Below, one piece after another: positions 54,573-63,444 of a DNA stretch of 64,000 nt. This DNA is from Siminovitchia fordii DSM 16014 = CIP 108821 (GTDB taxonomy: Bacteria > Bacillota > Bacilli > Bacillales > Bacillaceae_C). Each line of letters starts with the position of its first letter. Position 1 is the first letter of the stretch. The DNA is taken from NCBI RefSeq assembly GCF_000374565.1, contig NZ_KB894685.1, positions 658,221-722,220 on the forward strand. The letters run 5' to 3'. The notes under the pieces are model-generated. The model ran no database searches and had not been told where the DNA came from. It saw only the letters and a program-made list of their open reading frames with translations. The translations under genes and the position numbers were made by a program.

Positions 54573-55639
54573 GATTGGACACCTCGCAAATAATCCAAAT
54601 ATTGGTCTTTCTGCTCCTGGATCGTCCACGTTTTTTCTTCAAATACATGATCAAACAAATCATGTGGATCTGCTTCCGGATAGGCCTCCATCATCTTGAC
54701 TGCCTCTTCAACTGTCTGAGATGCCTCTTCCCAAACAGATTCACTCCAAGCCTCTTCCCATATGCCTTCAATTTTCATAAATCTTTCCAACCGTAAAATC
54801 GGATCCCCAGCTTCCCGTTTTTTCTCGCTCAATGATTGATCCCGATATTTGGTCGGGTCATCTGCCGTAGTATGGGCACCATATCTCCATGTAACGGCTT
54901 CAATAAGTGTCGGGCCTTCTCCTGCTCGCGCCCTTTCCAAAGCCTTCTTCGTCGCAAAATAAGCAGCAAACACATCGTTACCATCAATCCTCACACCTGG
55001 TATATCATAAGCAACAGCTTTTTGAGCAATTGTCCTGGAATTCATCTGACGTTCAATCGGGACTGAAATAGCAAATTTATTGTTTTGGTTAAAAAAGACG
55101 ACCGGAGCTTTAAAGATGCTTGCAAAATTCATCCCTTCATGGAAATCTCCTTCAGATGTGGAACCGTCACCAAAGTAAACAATTACCGCATTGTCTGTAC
55201 CTTTGTATTGTTCTGCCATAGCGGCTCCTGCTGCATGCGGAAGTTGAGTGGCAAGAGGGACAGCCGGCGGAAAGATTCTTTTATCTTCAGGCGGAATGCA
55301 TCCTTCCGATCTTCCGTTCCAGTATAGCAGCACCGTATCCATGGGCATTCCGAATGTCATCGTAGCAGCATGGTCCCTATAGGTCGGAAATATCCAATCA
55401 TCCTGCCTGAGCGCATACGCACTTCCGACCTGTGCTGCTTCCTGCCCTTCAAAAGGAGCATAAGTTCCAAGCCTCCCCTGGCGCTGCATATTGATTGCTT
55501 TCCTGTCAAATGTCCTCATCAGAACCATCTGTCGATAAAAATTTTTTACTAGATCCTCTGTCCATTCATTTTTCAGTTCCTCGTTCACCAGATTTCCATC
55601 TCCGTCTACATAAACGACCATAGCAAATTTCCCGCCCAT
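54569..55639 (-). CDS. 2-oxoacid dehydrogenase E1 component, alpha subunit
   Basis: The 356-residue alpha subunit has the thiamine-diphosphate/magnesium motif GDGSTSEGDFHEGMNFA ending NQNN, the phosphorylation-loop equivalent RYGAHTTADDPTKYR with the active-site His, and the RTFDRKAINMQRQGRLGTY start. This resembles the branched-chain/pyruvate E1 group. AAGGAGG precedes the ATG. It heads an E1 alpha-beta operon. The lack of E2 and E3 means it must share these with another complex. Near phenylacetate genes it may act on aromatic 2-oxoacids, but that is inference. Confidence 0.9.
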   Translation of the reverse strand: MGGKFAMVVYVDGDGNLVNEELKNEWTEDLVKNFYRQMVLMRTFDRKAINMQRQGRLGTYAPFEGQEAAQVGSAYALRQDDWIFPTYRDHAATMTFGMPMDTVLLYWNGRSEGCIPPEDKRIFPPAVPLATQLPHAAGAAMAEQYKGTDNAVIVYFGDGSTSEGDFHEGMNFASIFKAPVVFFNQNNKFAISVPIERQMNSRTIAQKAVAYDIPGVRIDGNDVFAAYFATKKALERARAGEGPTLIEAVTWRYGAHTTADDPTKYRDQSLSEKKREAGDPILRLERFMKIEGIWEEAWSESVWEEASQTVEEAVKMMEAYPEADPHDLFDHVFEEKTWTIQEQKDQYLDYLRGVQS

Positions 55640-56330
55640 GCTACTCCTCCTTTGGGTAGATGATCACAAGGATTGTCATGCCTTCTGCCATTTCGTCGGG
55701 ATGTTTCTTGTAATAACTGTTTCTTTTCAGAATAGAAGGGTTAGTCGGATCCGCAGCAGCGAGTCATAGAGTTGTCATAACAAGCTGGTAGTCGTCTCCA
55801 TACCATCATGCGTTAGCTGTATCCATTTGCCGGTACTGAAAGTTGCAAATGAAAGAGCAAAGACCATTCCTTTTCTTAAGGCACGCTGTAATGTCGTTAT
55901 CTGTCAATTTTTGGAAGATCCACAACAGTCTTCCCTTTCATCATTCAGTACATCACTGGTTTGCCATGGCATAAAAACTTCTACGTCATCCAACCTTGGC
56001 AGATGTATTCCTAGACCTATCCTTCATTAGCCTCTTCGGCTCGGTCGGTCAACCGGCGCTCACCTAAAACTGCATTGAAGCCGACCCTACACAGAACTTG
56101 AGGCGCATACGTTCCTCTCCATTGTAAACGCTTACACAATGCTAAACAACCTTAATGCCTTGGGTGTTACTTTGTGTCGTTGAGGAGGATGAATTTCCTC
56201 TAATTCCATATTGCTTGGATGGCCCGATAAAGCAATGGCTCTATTTTCCTAGTTAGATGTTGTTATCCAATTCTGCGGCTGTCAAGAAATGCAGTGGTGA
56301 TTAAACAAGTTGGCCGATAGGACGGAGTAG
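55640..56330. other. Long non-coding or decayed gap upstream of E1 alpha
   Basis: About 700 bp with only short, interrupted frames on the minus strand. A protein-like piece (ALRKGMVFALSFATF) is present near 55850-55900, and the start MRLKFCVGSASMQF with a GGAGAGG site follows a cre-like site near 56123. It looks like a degraded gene. The E1 operon promoter must also lie here. Confidence 0.45.
56123..56136. promoter_or_regulatory. CcpA cre-like site
   Basis: TGTAAACGCTTACA matches the catabolite-responsive element consensus TGWAANCGNTNWCA at every position and lies in a wider palindrome (CATTGT...ACAATG). It could bring glucose repression to this region. Confidence 0.6.
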
Positions 56331-56333
56331 TTC

Positions 56334-56365
56334 CGGGGATTAACTTTTTTATTCAAATCCCCGAT
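56334..56365 (-). terminator. Terminator after the short reading frame at 56368
   Basis: CGGGGATT/AATCCCCG arms (56334-56341 with 56356-56363) form a small stem, with a T-poor tail on the minus strand. Confidence 0.45.
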
Positions 56366-56367
56366 AT

Positions 56368-56550
56368 TTATTGATTACTTCCGCCAAAGACCGCATCTAC
56401 CACCTTATATTTGACGTCTTTCCTTCTGGATTGCCAGAACATCTTCCAATGAATCTTCACATGCGGTAATGTAAAATGACCAATTAACGTATTCTGGATG
56501 ACAATGAATACTTTTAGCCCTGTATCCAGTTCAGGGACCCTCCTTTTCAA
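56368..56550 (-). CDS. Possible short or truncated protein
   Basis: A 60-codon frame reads through a hydrophobic or beta-type stretch (KVFIVIQNTLIGHF) and a basic end (WQSRRKDVKYKVVDAVFGG). It overlaps an AAGGAGGG site, but no ATG, GTG or TTG lies at the right distance after it; only a CTG does. It may be the remainder of a longer gene. Function unknown. Confidence 0.25.
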   Translation of the reverse strand: MKRRVPELDTGLKVFIVIQNTLIGHFTLPHVKIHWKMFWQSRRKDVKYKVVDAVFGGSNQ

Positions 56551-56754
56551 GTTCTTGATTTTGCAAAAAAACTCTTAGGCTTCTCCCGAAGGCTGTTATT
56601 TTTAAAAAAAGGAGTTCCGTTTACTCAAAACTCCCGTGAAATACTATTATTTTTTTTGCATAGATGTATTCTTTCACATTAAGGTTTACAAGGGAATGAT
56701 AGTCCGCAGGACTTTTCAGTACGGCCTTTCAAAAATATACAATGAAATAAACTA

Positions 56755-57552
56755 TCAGCTAGATAATAGTGCTTTATCACTTGCAAACTGTTCGCCGCGA
56801 ATTCTTTGGAACTCAGCAAGCAGTTTCTCAATAGTCAATTCCTTCTTTTTGTCTTCGTCCACTTCAAGGATGATTTGGCCTTTGTCCATCATGATGAGCC
56901 TGTTTCCAAGATCAAGTGCCTGCTGCATATTATGTGTAACCATCAGTGTTGTCAAGTTATCTTTTTCCACAAGCTCTTTGGTCAGGTTCGTAATTAATTC
57001 AGCTCTTGCCGGGTCAAGTGCAGCTGTATGCTCATCAAGCAGTAAAATGGAAGGTTGGGTAAAAGTGGCCATCAATAATGACAATGCCTGCCTTTCTCCT
57101 CCGGACAGCAATCCCACTTTGGCATTTAAGCGGTTTTCCAAGTTCAAATGAAGGGTTTCCAAAGAAGTTCGGAAAAAATCCTTTCTTTTCCTGTCCACTC
57201 CTTTTTTCAAGGTGCGCTTCTTATTCCTGGAATAAGCCATTGCCAAGTTTTCTTCAATCGTCATGGTAGGCGCAGTTCCTGCCATCGGATCCTGAAACAC
57301 TCTCCCTATAAAATGGGAACGTCTATATTCAGGGAGCTTTGTCACATTTTTAGAATCTATTTCAACTGTCCCGACATCCGGGGTAAGAACACCTGATATC
57401 ATATTCATCAAAGTGGATTTTCCAGCACCGTTACTGCCGATCACTGTGACGAAGTCGCCTTCTTTTAAAGAATAGCTTACTCGATCCAGGGCTATTTTCT
57501 CATCAGGTGTGCCTTCATTGAAGATTTTGCTAATCTGTTCGAGCTTCAGCAA
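56755..57552 (-). CDS. ABC transporter ATP-binding protein (TrpXYZ-type)
   Basis: This 265-residue ATPase has Walker A GSNGAGKST (about 39-47), signature LSGGERQALSLL, Walker B SILLLDEHTAALDP and the H-loop in MVTHNMQQAL. It energises import by the permease and binding protein encoded just upstream. The start is TTG with AAGGAGGTAG nine bases before it, and overlaps the permease gene by 23 bp. It is the last gene of the unit. Similar systems take up tryptophan in Gram-positives or unidentified solutes. Confidence 0.9.
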   Translation of the reverse strand: MLKLEQISKIFNEGTPDEKIALDRVSYSLKEGDFVTVIGSNGAGKSTLMNMISGVLTPDVGTVEIDSKNVTKLPEYRRSHFIGRVFQDPMAGTAPTMTIEENLAMAYSRNKKRTLKKGVDRKRKDFFRTSLETLHLNLENRLNAKVGLLSGGERQALSLLMATFTQPSILLLDEHTAALDPARAELITNLTKELVEKDNLTTLMVTHNMQQALDLGNRLIMMDKGQIILEVDEDKKKELTIEKLLAEFQRIRGEQFASDKALLSS

Positions 57553-58579
57553 CGGTTTCTACCTCCTTGTTTTTGGACGCTTCCAAAGCCGCCATTCTTT
57601 CGGCATGCCACTTGACTTTTCTTCTGTTTTCTCTTCTTTTTTCAATGAATTGAGGCATGACTAGCGCAGCAATGACAATGACGGCCGTAATTAGTTTCAT
57701 GTCTCCAGTATCAAGTAATTTTATTCTCAAGGCTAATCCAAGGACAATTCGGTAAATGATTGCACCGGCTACTACAGCAAGTGTTGTCCTCACAATCGTC
57801 TTTGTACCAAAAATAGCTTCACCAATAATGACGGATGCAAGACCGATGATGATCATCCCGATCCCCATACCGATATCCGAGAATTTCGCATATTGGGCAA
57901 TCAATGCTCCTGATAAAGCTACCATTGCGTTTGAAATTCCTAGTCCTATGATTACTAGATTATCAGTATTTGCTGAAAAACTTCTAATCATCCGTTTATT
58001 GTCGCCGGTTGCCCTGATGGCAAGACCCACTTCTGTCTGCAAGAACCAATCGGCTGCAAATTTAATGACCAAAGTCAAAACTGCCATAAGAATCAGCGTA
58101 CCCCATGTGGATGGAAGATGCTGTATGCCGATTGCTCCCAACATATTGTTCAATGCCGCATCAATCCCAAGATTCCCCCAGAACGCTTGGAATTTCGAGA
58201 ATATTGTTTCAGCATTCAACAGCGGGATATTCGGTCTCCCGACAGAACTATCGGAAGTCATTCCCATTATCCGTAAATTTATAGAATATAGGGCAATCAT
58301 CATTAATATACCGGATAAAAGGGGGTTGATTTTACCCTTCGTATGCAATAATCCTGTAATACAGCCAGCAAGAAATCCAACGACCAGTGCAACAGCCGTA
58401 GCTGCCGCCGGATGATATCCGAAGAATATCATCGTGGCGGCAACCGCAGCACCTGTTACAAAACTTCCATCGACGGTAAGATCCGGAAAATCAAGAACCC
58501 GGAAAGAAAGGTACACGCCAAGGGCCATAATCGCATAGATGATTCCTTGCTCAACGGAGCCAAACAAAGCTGCAAACAT
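57530..58579 (-). CDS. ABC transporter permease (TrpXYZ-type)
   Basis: The 349-residue permease has about nine membrane helices and the characteristic beginning GIIYAIMALGVYLSFRVLDFPDLTVDGSF, cited here only by its FPDLTVDGSF motif, which marks this permease group. Charged cytoplasmic tail KVKWHAERMAALEASKNKEV at the end. GGAG precedes the ATG. It overlaps the ATPase gene by 23 bp and follows the binding protein by 14 bp, so the order is binding protein-permease-ATPase. Confidence 0.9.
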   Translation of the reverse strand: MFAALFGSVEQGIIYAIMALGVYLSFRVLDFPDLTVDGSFVTGAAVAATMIFFGYHPAAATAVALVVGFLAGCITGLLHTKGKINPLLSGILMMIALYSINLRIMGMTSDSSVGRPNIPLLNAETIFSKFQAFWGNLGIDAALNNMLGAIGIQHLPSTWGTLILMAVLTLVIKFAADWFLQTEVGLAIRATGDNKRMIRSFSANTDNLVIIGLGISNAMVALSGALIAQYAKFSDIGMGIGMIIIGLASVIIGEAIFGTKTIVRTTLAVVAGAIIYRIVLGLALRIKLLDTGDMKLITAVIVIAALVMPQFIEKRRENRRKVKWHAERMAALEASKNKEVETVAEARTD

Positions 58580-58593
58580 GTAGAATCATCTCC

Positions 58594-59625
58594 TTATTTT
58601 TCAAGATCTTTAACGTCTTCCGCGTTCCAATCATCTTTAATGTCTAATTTTATAGCTTCAGCAGTATCCTTATTAATGACAAATTTCAGATTTTGAGGAT
58701 ATTGGACCGGCATTTCCGCAGGTTCGCCTTCACCTTTTAGAATTTTTACAGCCATTTCACCAGCTTCATAACCAATATCATAATATTCAAATCCATATGC
58801 GCCAAGTCCGCCTCTTCCAACAGAGTCAAATTCGCCAACCATCATCGGAAGCTTATTGTCATTTGCGACAGATACTACAGATTCGAGCGCGGAAACCACA
58901 GTGTTATCTGTAATTGTATACATCGAATCCACCTTGCCGACTAGAGATTCAGCGGCTTGTTTTACATCAGCGGATGTTGCCACAGAAGCTTCTACAATTT
59001 CCAGGCCCAATCCCTCATCTTCAATCAGCTTTTTAATGGAGTCTACTTGTGCACGCGAGTTTTGCTCACCAGAATTGAAGACCATGCCAACTTTTTTGGC
59101 ATTCAGTTCATCCTTCAAAAATTTCAATGTGCTTGGAATAGCATCCGGATGCGTATCAACTGTACCGGTTACATTTCCACCCGGTTTTTCATTTGAATCT
59201 ACCAATTCCGCTCCTACTGCATCAGTAACGGAAGTGAACACAATCGGAATGTCGCTAGTTGCGCTGGCCGCTGCCTGGGCACTCGGTGTAGAGTTGGCGA
59301 AAATAAGATCCACTCCGCCACTTACGAGATTATTCGCAATAGACGTGTTTGCACTGTTGTCACCTTGTGCAATTTGCTTATCATATTCAGCATTGATCCC
59401 CGCATCCTTAAGTGCCGCTTCAAAACCATCAAACGCCGCATTCAATGATGGATGCTCTACTATTTGAGTCACTCCGATTTTGTAAGTCTTGGATTCTTCC
59501 TGCTTTGCTGTCTCATCCGACTTCTCCTCTTTTTCCGGTGCAGCAGTATTATTTCCGCAGGCCGCGAGCATTAACACTGCACCGCTGAATAAAGCCATTG
59601 CACTTCTTTTCCACCTTAATTTCAT
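58594..59625 (-). CDS. ABC transporter substrate-binding lipoprotein (TrpX-like)
   Basis: This 343-residue lipoprotein has a signal with lipobox LMLAACG (Cys at about residue 23), an acidic Glu/Lys linker, then the two-lobe periplasmic binding fold of the family seen in TrpX (KIGVTQIVEHPSLNAAFDG, IPIVFTSVTDAVGA, VGEFDSVGRGGLGAYGFEYY). The ligand is predicted to be an amino acid or aromatic compound, from the family only. It is the first gene of the three-gene transporter and lies about 120 bp downstream of the paaG-like gene. Confidence 0.9.
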   Translation of the reverse strand: MKLRWKRSAMALFSGAVLMLAACGNNTAAPEKEEKSDETAKQEESKTYKIGVTQIVEHPSLNAAFDGFEAALKDAGINAEYDKQIAQGDNSANTSIANNLVSGGVDLIFANSTPSAQAAASATSDIPIVFTSVTDAVGAELVDSNEKPGGNVTGTVDTHPDAIPSTLKFLKDELNAKKVGMVFNSGEQNSRAQVDSIKKLIEDEGLGLEIVEASVATSADVKQAAESLVGKVDSMYTITDNTVVSALESVVSVANDNKLPMMVGEFDSVGRGGLGAYGFEYYDIGYEAGEMAVKILKGEGEPAEMPVQYPQNLKFVINKDTAEAIKLDIKDDWNAEDVKDLEK

Positions 59626-59747
59626 TTATTTTCCCCCTATTCTTACTATTTTATTGCCTAGTTTTAAAGGACAATAATTAACGTAATGGTACAATGGTTG
59701 GACTTGTTAGTCAATAAGTTTAGAAGGTTGCCCGGAAGAATTGCCTA

Positions 59748-60521
59748 TCAATCTCCATTAAACAGAGGCTTCCTCTTTTCCAAAAAGGCTTGGACCCCTT
59801 CCATATGGTCACTGGTAGTACCAGCAAGCCCTTGTGCATGAGCTTCTCCCTCAAGAACCTCCCCCAAGGTAGAATCCCATGATTTCAATAGACCCTCTTT
59901 GATCAGAGCAATGGCTTTTGTCGGCATGGATGCAAGTCTGCCGGCAAACATTGATACCTCACTTTTCCAATTCTCCGGGGATATGACTTTTGTCGCAAGT
60001 CCAAGTCTCAATGCTTCCTCGGCAACCACCTTTTCCCCAAGAACCATGAGTTCAAGAGCTTTTGAATGACCTACTATTCTCGGCAAATAGTAGGTATTGC
60101 CGGAGTCAGGCACAAGTCCAATATGGATGAACGCATTTAAAAAACTTGCTTTTTCAGATACAAGTCGGAAATCAGCCGCCAATGCCAGGCTGAATCCCGC
60201 CCCGGCAGCCGTACCGTTTACTGCGGCGATGATTGGCTTCCCGATATTAGCCATTTTATGAATAATTGGATTATACCGGTTTCTCAACAGTTCACTGTAA
60301 TCTATCGAATTGTCCACCTCAGACAAATCCTGTCCTGCAGAGAATGCCCTGCCTGCTCCCGTTAACACAATCGCCCTGACGGTTTTGTCATTCTCCGCGT
60401 CTTGAAGCGCTTTCAGTAAGTCGGAATGCATTGCCTTATTAAAGGCATTCAGCTTATCGGGACGATTTAAAGTGATCCAAGCAGTGGAATTTTTTACTTC
60501 ATATAATATTGTATCAGACAT
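59748..60521 (-). CDS. paaG: Enoyl-CoA hydratase/isomerase, PaaG-like
   Basis: This 257-residue crotonase-fold protein has FSAGQDLSEV (oxyanion-hole helix), NGTAAGAGFSLALAADFRL and GLVPDSGNTYYLPRIVG. The DSG in place of the hydratase Glu-containing motif fits PaaG-type isomerases that convert ring-1,2-epoxyphenylacetyl-CoA to an oxepin. Similar to B. subtilis YhaR. AAAGGAGGGG precedes the ATG. It is 12 bp after the PaaF-like gene in the same operon. Confidence 0.85.
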   Translation of the reverse strand: MSDTILYEVKNSTAWITLNRPDKLNAFNKAMHSDLLKALQDAENDKTVRAIVLTGAGRAFSAGQDLSEVDNSIDYSELLRNRYNPIIHKMANIGKPIIAAVNGTAAGAGFSLALAADFRLVSEKASFLNAFIHIGLVPDSGNTYYLPRIVGHSKALELMVLGEKVVAEEALRLGLATKVISPENWKSEVSMFAGRLASMPTKAIALIKEGLLKSWDSTLGEVLEGEAHAQGLAGTTSDHMEGVQAFLEKRKPLFNGD

Positions 60522-60533
60522 GTAACCCCTCCT

Positions 60534-61310
60534 TTAACGTCCCTTGAAATCTGGCTTTCTTTTTTCAATAAATGCTTTCATGCCCTCTTTTTGATCTTCC
60601 GAAGAAAATAACAGGTAAAAATTCTTTCTCTCAAAAAACATTCCCTCCTGCAGCGGATAATCCACCGCTTTGTTGACAGCCTCTTTAATCAGGCGGACTG
60701 CAAGCGGGGGCTTTTCAGCCAACTCCTTTGCATATGCGAGAGCTTCTTCTATCAGGTTTTCTTTCGGATATAACTTGTTGACAATCCCTAATTCATGGGC
60801 TTCTTCCGCAGGGTGCATGTCTCCGCCCCAAATCCATTCAAGTGCTTTTGTCTTTCCGATCAACTTGGTCAACCTTTGGGTTCCACCGGCTCCAGGCATA
60901 ACAGCAAGATTGATTTCCGGAAAAGCGAATTTAGTATCTTCTGCTGCAAACAATAGATCACAAACAAGCGCCAGCTCAAATCCACCACCAAGACAAAAAC
61001 CGTGTACTGCCCCAATTACCGGTTTTTTTACAAGGCTTAATCGATCCCAGTCGGCAAACTGGTTCAACAGCTCCATGGATATAGAATCATCTTCGGACAT
61101 TTCATCAATATCTGCTCCTGCCGCAAAAGCTCTTCCCTTTCCGCCGAGAAATATTACACGAATGTCATCATTGCGGTCATATTCTTCAAAGACTTCGAGA
61201 ATTTCATGTACCATGGTCCGGTTTAATGCATTCAAAACATCCGGCCTGTTCAGCCAAACAATACCGACTCGGCCATCGACCTCCGTCTGAATAAACCGGT
61301 AATCACTCAT
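60534..61310 (-). CDS. paaF: Enoyl-CoA hydratase, PaaF-like
   Basis: This 258-residue crotonase has both catalytic glutamates: CLGGGFELALVCD and FPEINLAVMPGAGGTQRL. It can thus hydrate enoyl-CoA, the PaaF-like step of the lower phenylacetate pathway; other substrates are possible. Its start overlaps the EthD-family gene by eight bases (ATGAGTGA), so translation is coupled. It carries FAAGADIDEM, as expected of the CoA-binding site. Confidence 0.85.
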   Translation of the reverse strand: MSDYRFIQTEVDGRVGIVWLNRPDVLNALNRTMVHEILEVFEEYDRNDDIRVIFLGGKGRAFAAGADIDEMSEDDSISMELLNQFADWDRLSLVKKPVIGAVHGFCLGGGFELALVCDLLFAAEDTKFAFPEINLAVMPGAGGTQRLTKLIGKTKALEWIWGGDMHPAEEAHELGIVNKLYPKENLIEEALAYAKELAEKPPLAVRLIKEAVNKAVDYPLQEGMFFERKNFYLLFSSEDQKEGMKAFIEKRKPDFKGR

Positions 61311-61608
61311 TTACTTTCTCACCAAACATAAATGTGACAACATCGCCCGCAAATTTCATGACATCTTTTCCTGAAGCTTTGGACTCCTCCGTTTTTGAAG
61401 CTTCTTTGAAGGCTTCAAAGCTGTCATAGTACATTTCGCACATCAAATAGTAGGGACTTTCGCCCATTGGAGACCCTGTGAATTTTGTGATTTCCACTTT
61501 CCGAAGCCCCGGGATTTTTTCTGTCAGCGGGATATGTGTCTCAAAGTAATATTTGTCAAATTCCTCTGTGTTTTCAGGTTTCTTGAATAACGCGATCATT
61601 TTAAACAT
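61303..61608 (-). CDS. EthD-family protein
   Basis: This 101-residue ferredoxin-like dimeric alpha-beta barrel of the EthD family has KMIALFKKPENTEEFDKYYFETH with HIPL, and MFGEKVNE end. Members occur with degradative oxygenases but their reaction is unknown. AAGGAG precedes the ATG. It sits where paaC would be expected between paaB and the hydratase genes, and is coupled to the PaaF-like gene. It is not a PaaC remnant, since PaaC is a ferritin-like helical protein. Confidence 0.85.
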   Translation of the reverse strand: MFKMIALFKKPENTEEFDKYYFETHIPLTEKIPGLRKVEITKFTGSPMGESPYYLMCEMYYDSFEAFKEASKTEESKASGKDVMKFAGDVVTFMFGEKVNE

Positions 61609-61684
61609 CTTTCAATCTCCTTTTCTCTATAAAATGATGAATACAAATATTGCTAAAAAAATGAAGACGTATGACGTGGAGAAC

Positions 61685-62056
61685 TTAACGCGTCGTTTTC
61701 GGTGTCTTGCCGTCATCCCCCCAGGACAGGATCTCCTTTTCGTCCAACATTTTCTGCTCATATTGACGCCATTTCTTGCGCAGGTATCCGTAACCTTTTG
61801 TCAAACGGTAATCTTTGTTATCAAGCCGATTGACCATTTGCCGTTCTTCGGGCTGCATCATTCGAATATCATCCCGTTTCACTACCCAAATATCAACAAC
61901 CGGTTCCCTGCGCATGAAATTCTCTTGGGCCATGACAAATGCCATTTCCTTGTTTGGGGCCAGCAAGCTGAATTGATGCTGAAAATCCCCTTTGTGACTT
62001 CTCTTGCTGAACACCTCATATATTTGATGAAATCCATCCGTTTTTTCATTGCCCAT
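61685..62056 (-). CDS. paaB: Phenylacetyl-CoA epoxidase subunit PaaB
   Basis: This 123-residue PaaB-family protein has YEVFSKRSHKGDFQHQFSLLAPN, cut here to the FSKRSHKG core, FVMAQENFMRREPVVDIWVV and a basic YGYLRKKWRQYE end. PaaB is a small structural subunit of the phenylacetyl-CoA 1,2-epoxidase. GGAAGG precedes the ATG. It follows paaA by 41 bp. It is directly followed by the EthD gene rather than by paaC. Confidence 0.92.
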   Translation of the reverse strand: MGNEKTDGFHQIYEVFSKRSHKGDFQHQFSLLAPNKEMAFVMAQENFMRREPVVDIWVVKRDDIRMMQPEERQMVNRLDNKDYRLTKGYGYLRKKWRQYEQKMLDEKEILSWGDDGKTPKTTR

Positions 62057-62097
62057 TCGCTACCTTCCTTCCTCCTTCCCGATATTAAATAGCTTTT

Positions 62098-63039
62098 TTA
62101 GCCAAGAGCCCTTCTGACCCATTCATGTTCCTTGAAGGCCGTCCTTCTTAACTGGAGCCTGCTTTCGGATTTGGGCCCTTTATTAGAAATGATCTTCTTG
62201 AACTCACTCCAATCGGGCTGCTTATAGATCCACTGCTGTTTGTCCTCGTCAAACCTCAAAGTTTCATCCGGGATTGTAAGGCCGAGCGATAGGACCCTCG
62301 GAATATATTTCGAAAGAAAATCCTGTCGCAGCTGTTCATTGGTTTTAGTCCTGATTTTATATTTGATTGTTATATCTTGTTTAGTCGAGCCGGTTGTTGC
62401 AGCTGAAGCGGGGCCGAAAAACATAAGTAGCGACGGCCACCACCTGTTGATTGCATCTTGGATCATGTCCTTTTGTTCCTGCGAGCCTTCCGCTAGTGCC
62501 AAAATGATGGATTCGCCATGCTGGGCATGAAATACCTCTTCCGCGCAAATTCTTTGGAGAGCTCGCGCATAAGGACCATAAGAGGCACCGAGCATATTTG
62601 TCTGCGTGATGATAGCTGCTCCATCAACCAGCCAGCCAATCAATCCGGCATCTGCCCATGTTGGAGCTTCCATATGGAAAACATTATGAAACTTCAAATC
62701 TCCATTCAGAAGATCATTCATAATATCTTCCCTCCCTTTGCCAAGCGGCGCCAATAAATCCTCGACTACACGCAAAAGAAGCTGGCCGTGTCCCATTTCA
62801 TCCTGCACTTTCGCCATGATCCCCAGCTTTCTGCGAAGTGATGGGGCCTTCGGCACCCATTCCTTTTCCGGTAGGGCTCCCATGATTTCACTGATACCAT
62901 GCATGGAAATCAACTTAATCAATGTCAGCCGGTAATCATCCGGCATCCAGTCATTCGCCTCAATTTTTTCTCCATCATTTATTCTCTTCAAAAAACGATC
63001 CAGCTTTTCTTCGTAAGATACCCCTGCTGCCACATCCAT
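62098..63039 (-). CDS. paaA: Phenylacetyl-CoA epoxidase catalytic subunit PaaA
   Basis: The 313-residue ferritin-like diiron oxygenase catalytic subunit has IMAKVQDEMGHGQ (Glu and His ligands plus the conserved Lys) and ICAEEVFHAQHGE (second Glu/Glu/His set), the SYGPYARALQRIC helix and GWLVDGAAII. It epoxidises the aromatic ring of phenylacetyl-CoA using oxygen. The start at 63039 is fixed by GAAAGGAG; the frame extends eight more codons upstream over the site. It is the first gene of the operon, behind an inverted repeat likely to be the operator. Confidence 0.95.
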   Translation of the reverse strand: MDVAAGVSYEEKLDRFLKRINDGEKIEANDWMPDDYRLTLIKLISMHGISEIMGALPEKEWVPKAPSLRRKLGIMAKVQDEMGHGQLLLRVVEDLLAPLGKGREDIMNDLLNGDLKFHNVFHMEAPTWADAGLIGWLVDGAAIITQTNMLGASYGPYARALQRICAEEVFHAQHGESIILALAEGSQEQKDMIQDAINRWWPSLLMFFGPASAATTGSTKQDITIKYKIRTKTNEQLRQDFLSKYIPRVLSLGLTIPDETLRFDEDKQQWIYKQPDWSEFKKIISNKGPKSESRLQLRRTAFKEHEWVRRALG

Positions 63040-63096
63040 CAAACGCACTCCTTTCAAAAGCAACGTTTTTTGTAGGCGCTTTCATCCAGATTTTTC

Positions 63097-63139
63097 AATA
63101 TAACGAAAAATTGTCCAATTGAGTAATTTCCGTTATATT
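63097..63139. promoter_or_regulatory. Inverted repeat operator candidate upstream of paaA
   Basis: AATATAACG (63097-63105) and CGTTATATT (63131-63139) are perfect 9-bp inverted arms, with inner AAA/TTT pairs, 58 bp before paaA. The arms contain -10-like TATATT. It fits an operator for a PaaR/PaaX-type repressor. The rest of the 380-bp gap (63140-63390) shows nothing assignable. Confidence 0.55.
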
Positions 63140-63390
63140 TATCTAAAGAATACTTTTAATTTGTTATGCTGTCAACTATAAAATCAGAAAATTATTTCAA
63201 AGAAAAGGATACCTCCCATTCTATTTATATGAAAATTATGAAAAATCCATTTCTTATCCAACCAGCTTTCTGAAATGTTAATGCAAAATTACTTTCTTGA
63301 AGCTTCAGGAGGAATAAAATCCATTTGAAAAACTTTTGAGCAGAAGGAGTTCTTTTTAGCAAACTTGTGAGGTCGGATAATATAAAAATG

Positions 63391-63432
63391 GCAGGAGGTT
63401 TCGCTCTTGCATAGAGCTCTCCTCCTGCATTT
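63391..63432 (-). terminator. Terminator of yhbH
   Basis: GCAGGAGG/CCTCCTGC arms (63391-63398 with 63421-63428) are followed on the minus strand by CATTTTTATAT. Confidence 0.8.
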
Positions 63433-63444
63433 TTTGCCGGTAGA

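Noticed and set aside
55640-56754. Mobile element insertion
   Set aside because: The gap has no transposase-like frame, terminal inverted repeats or duplicated target; it looks like gradual decay.
61303-61608. Remnant of paaC
   Set aside because: The protein is a complete EthD-type barrel with its own start and site, not a ferritin-like helical fragment.
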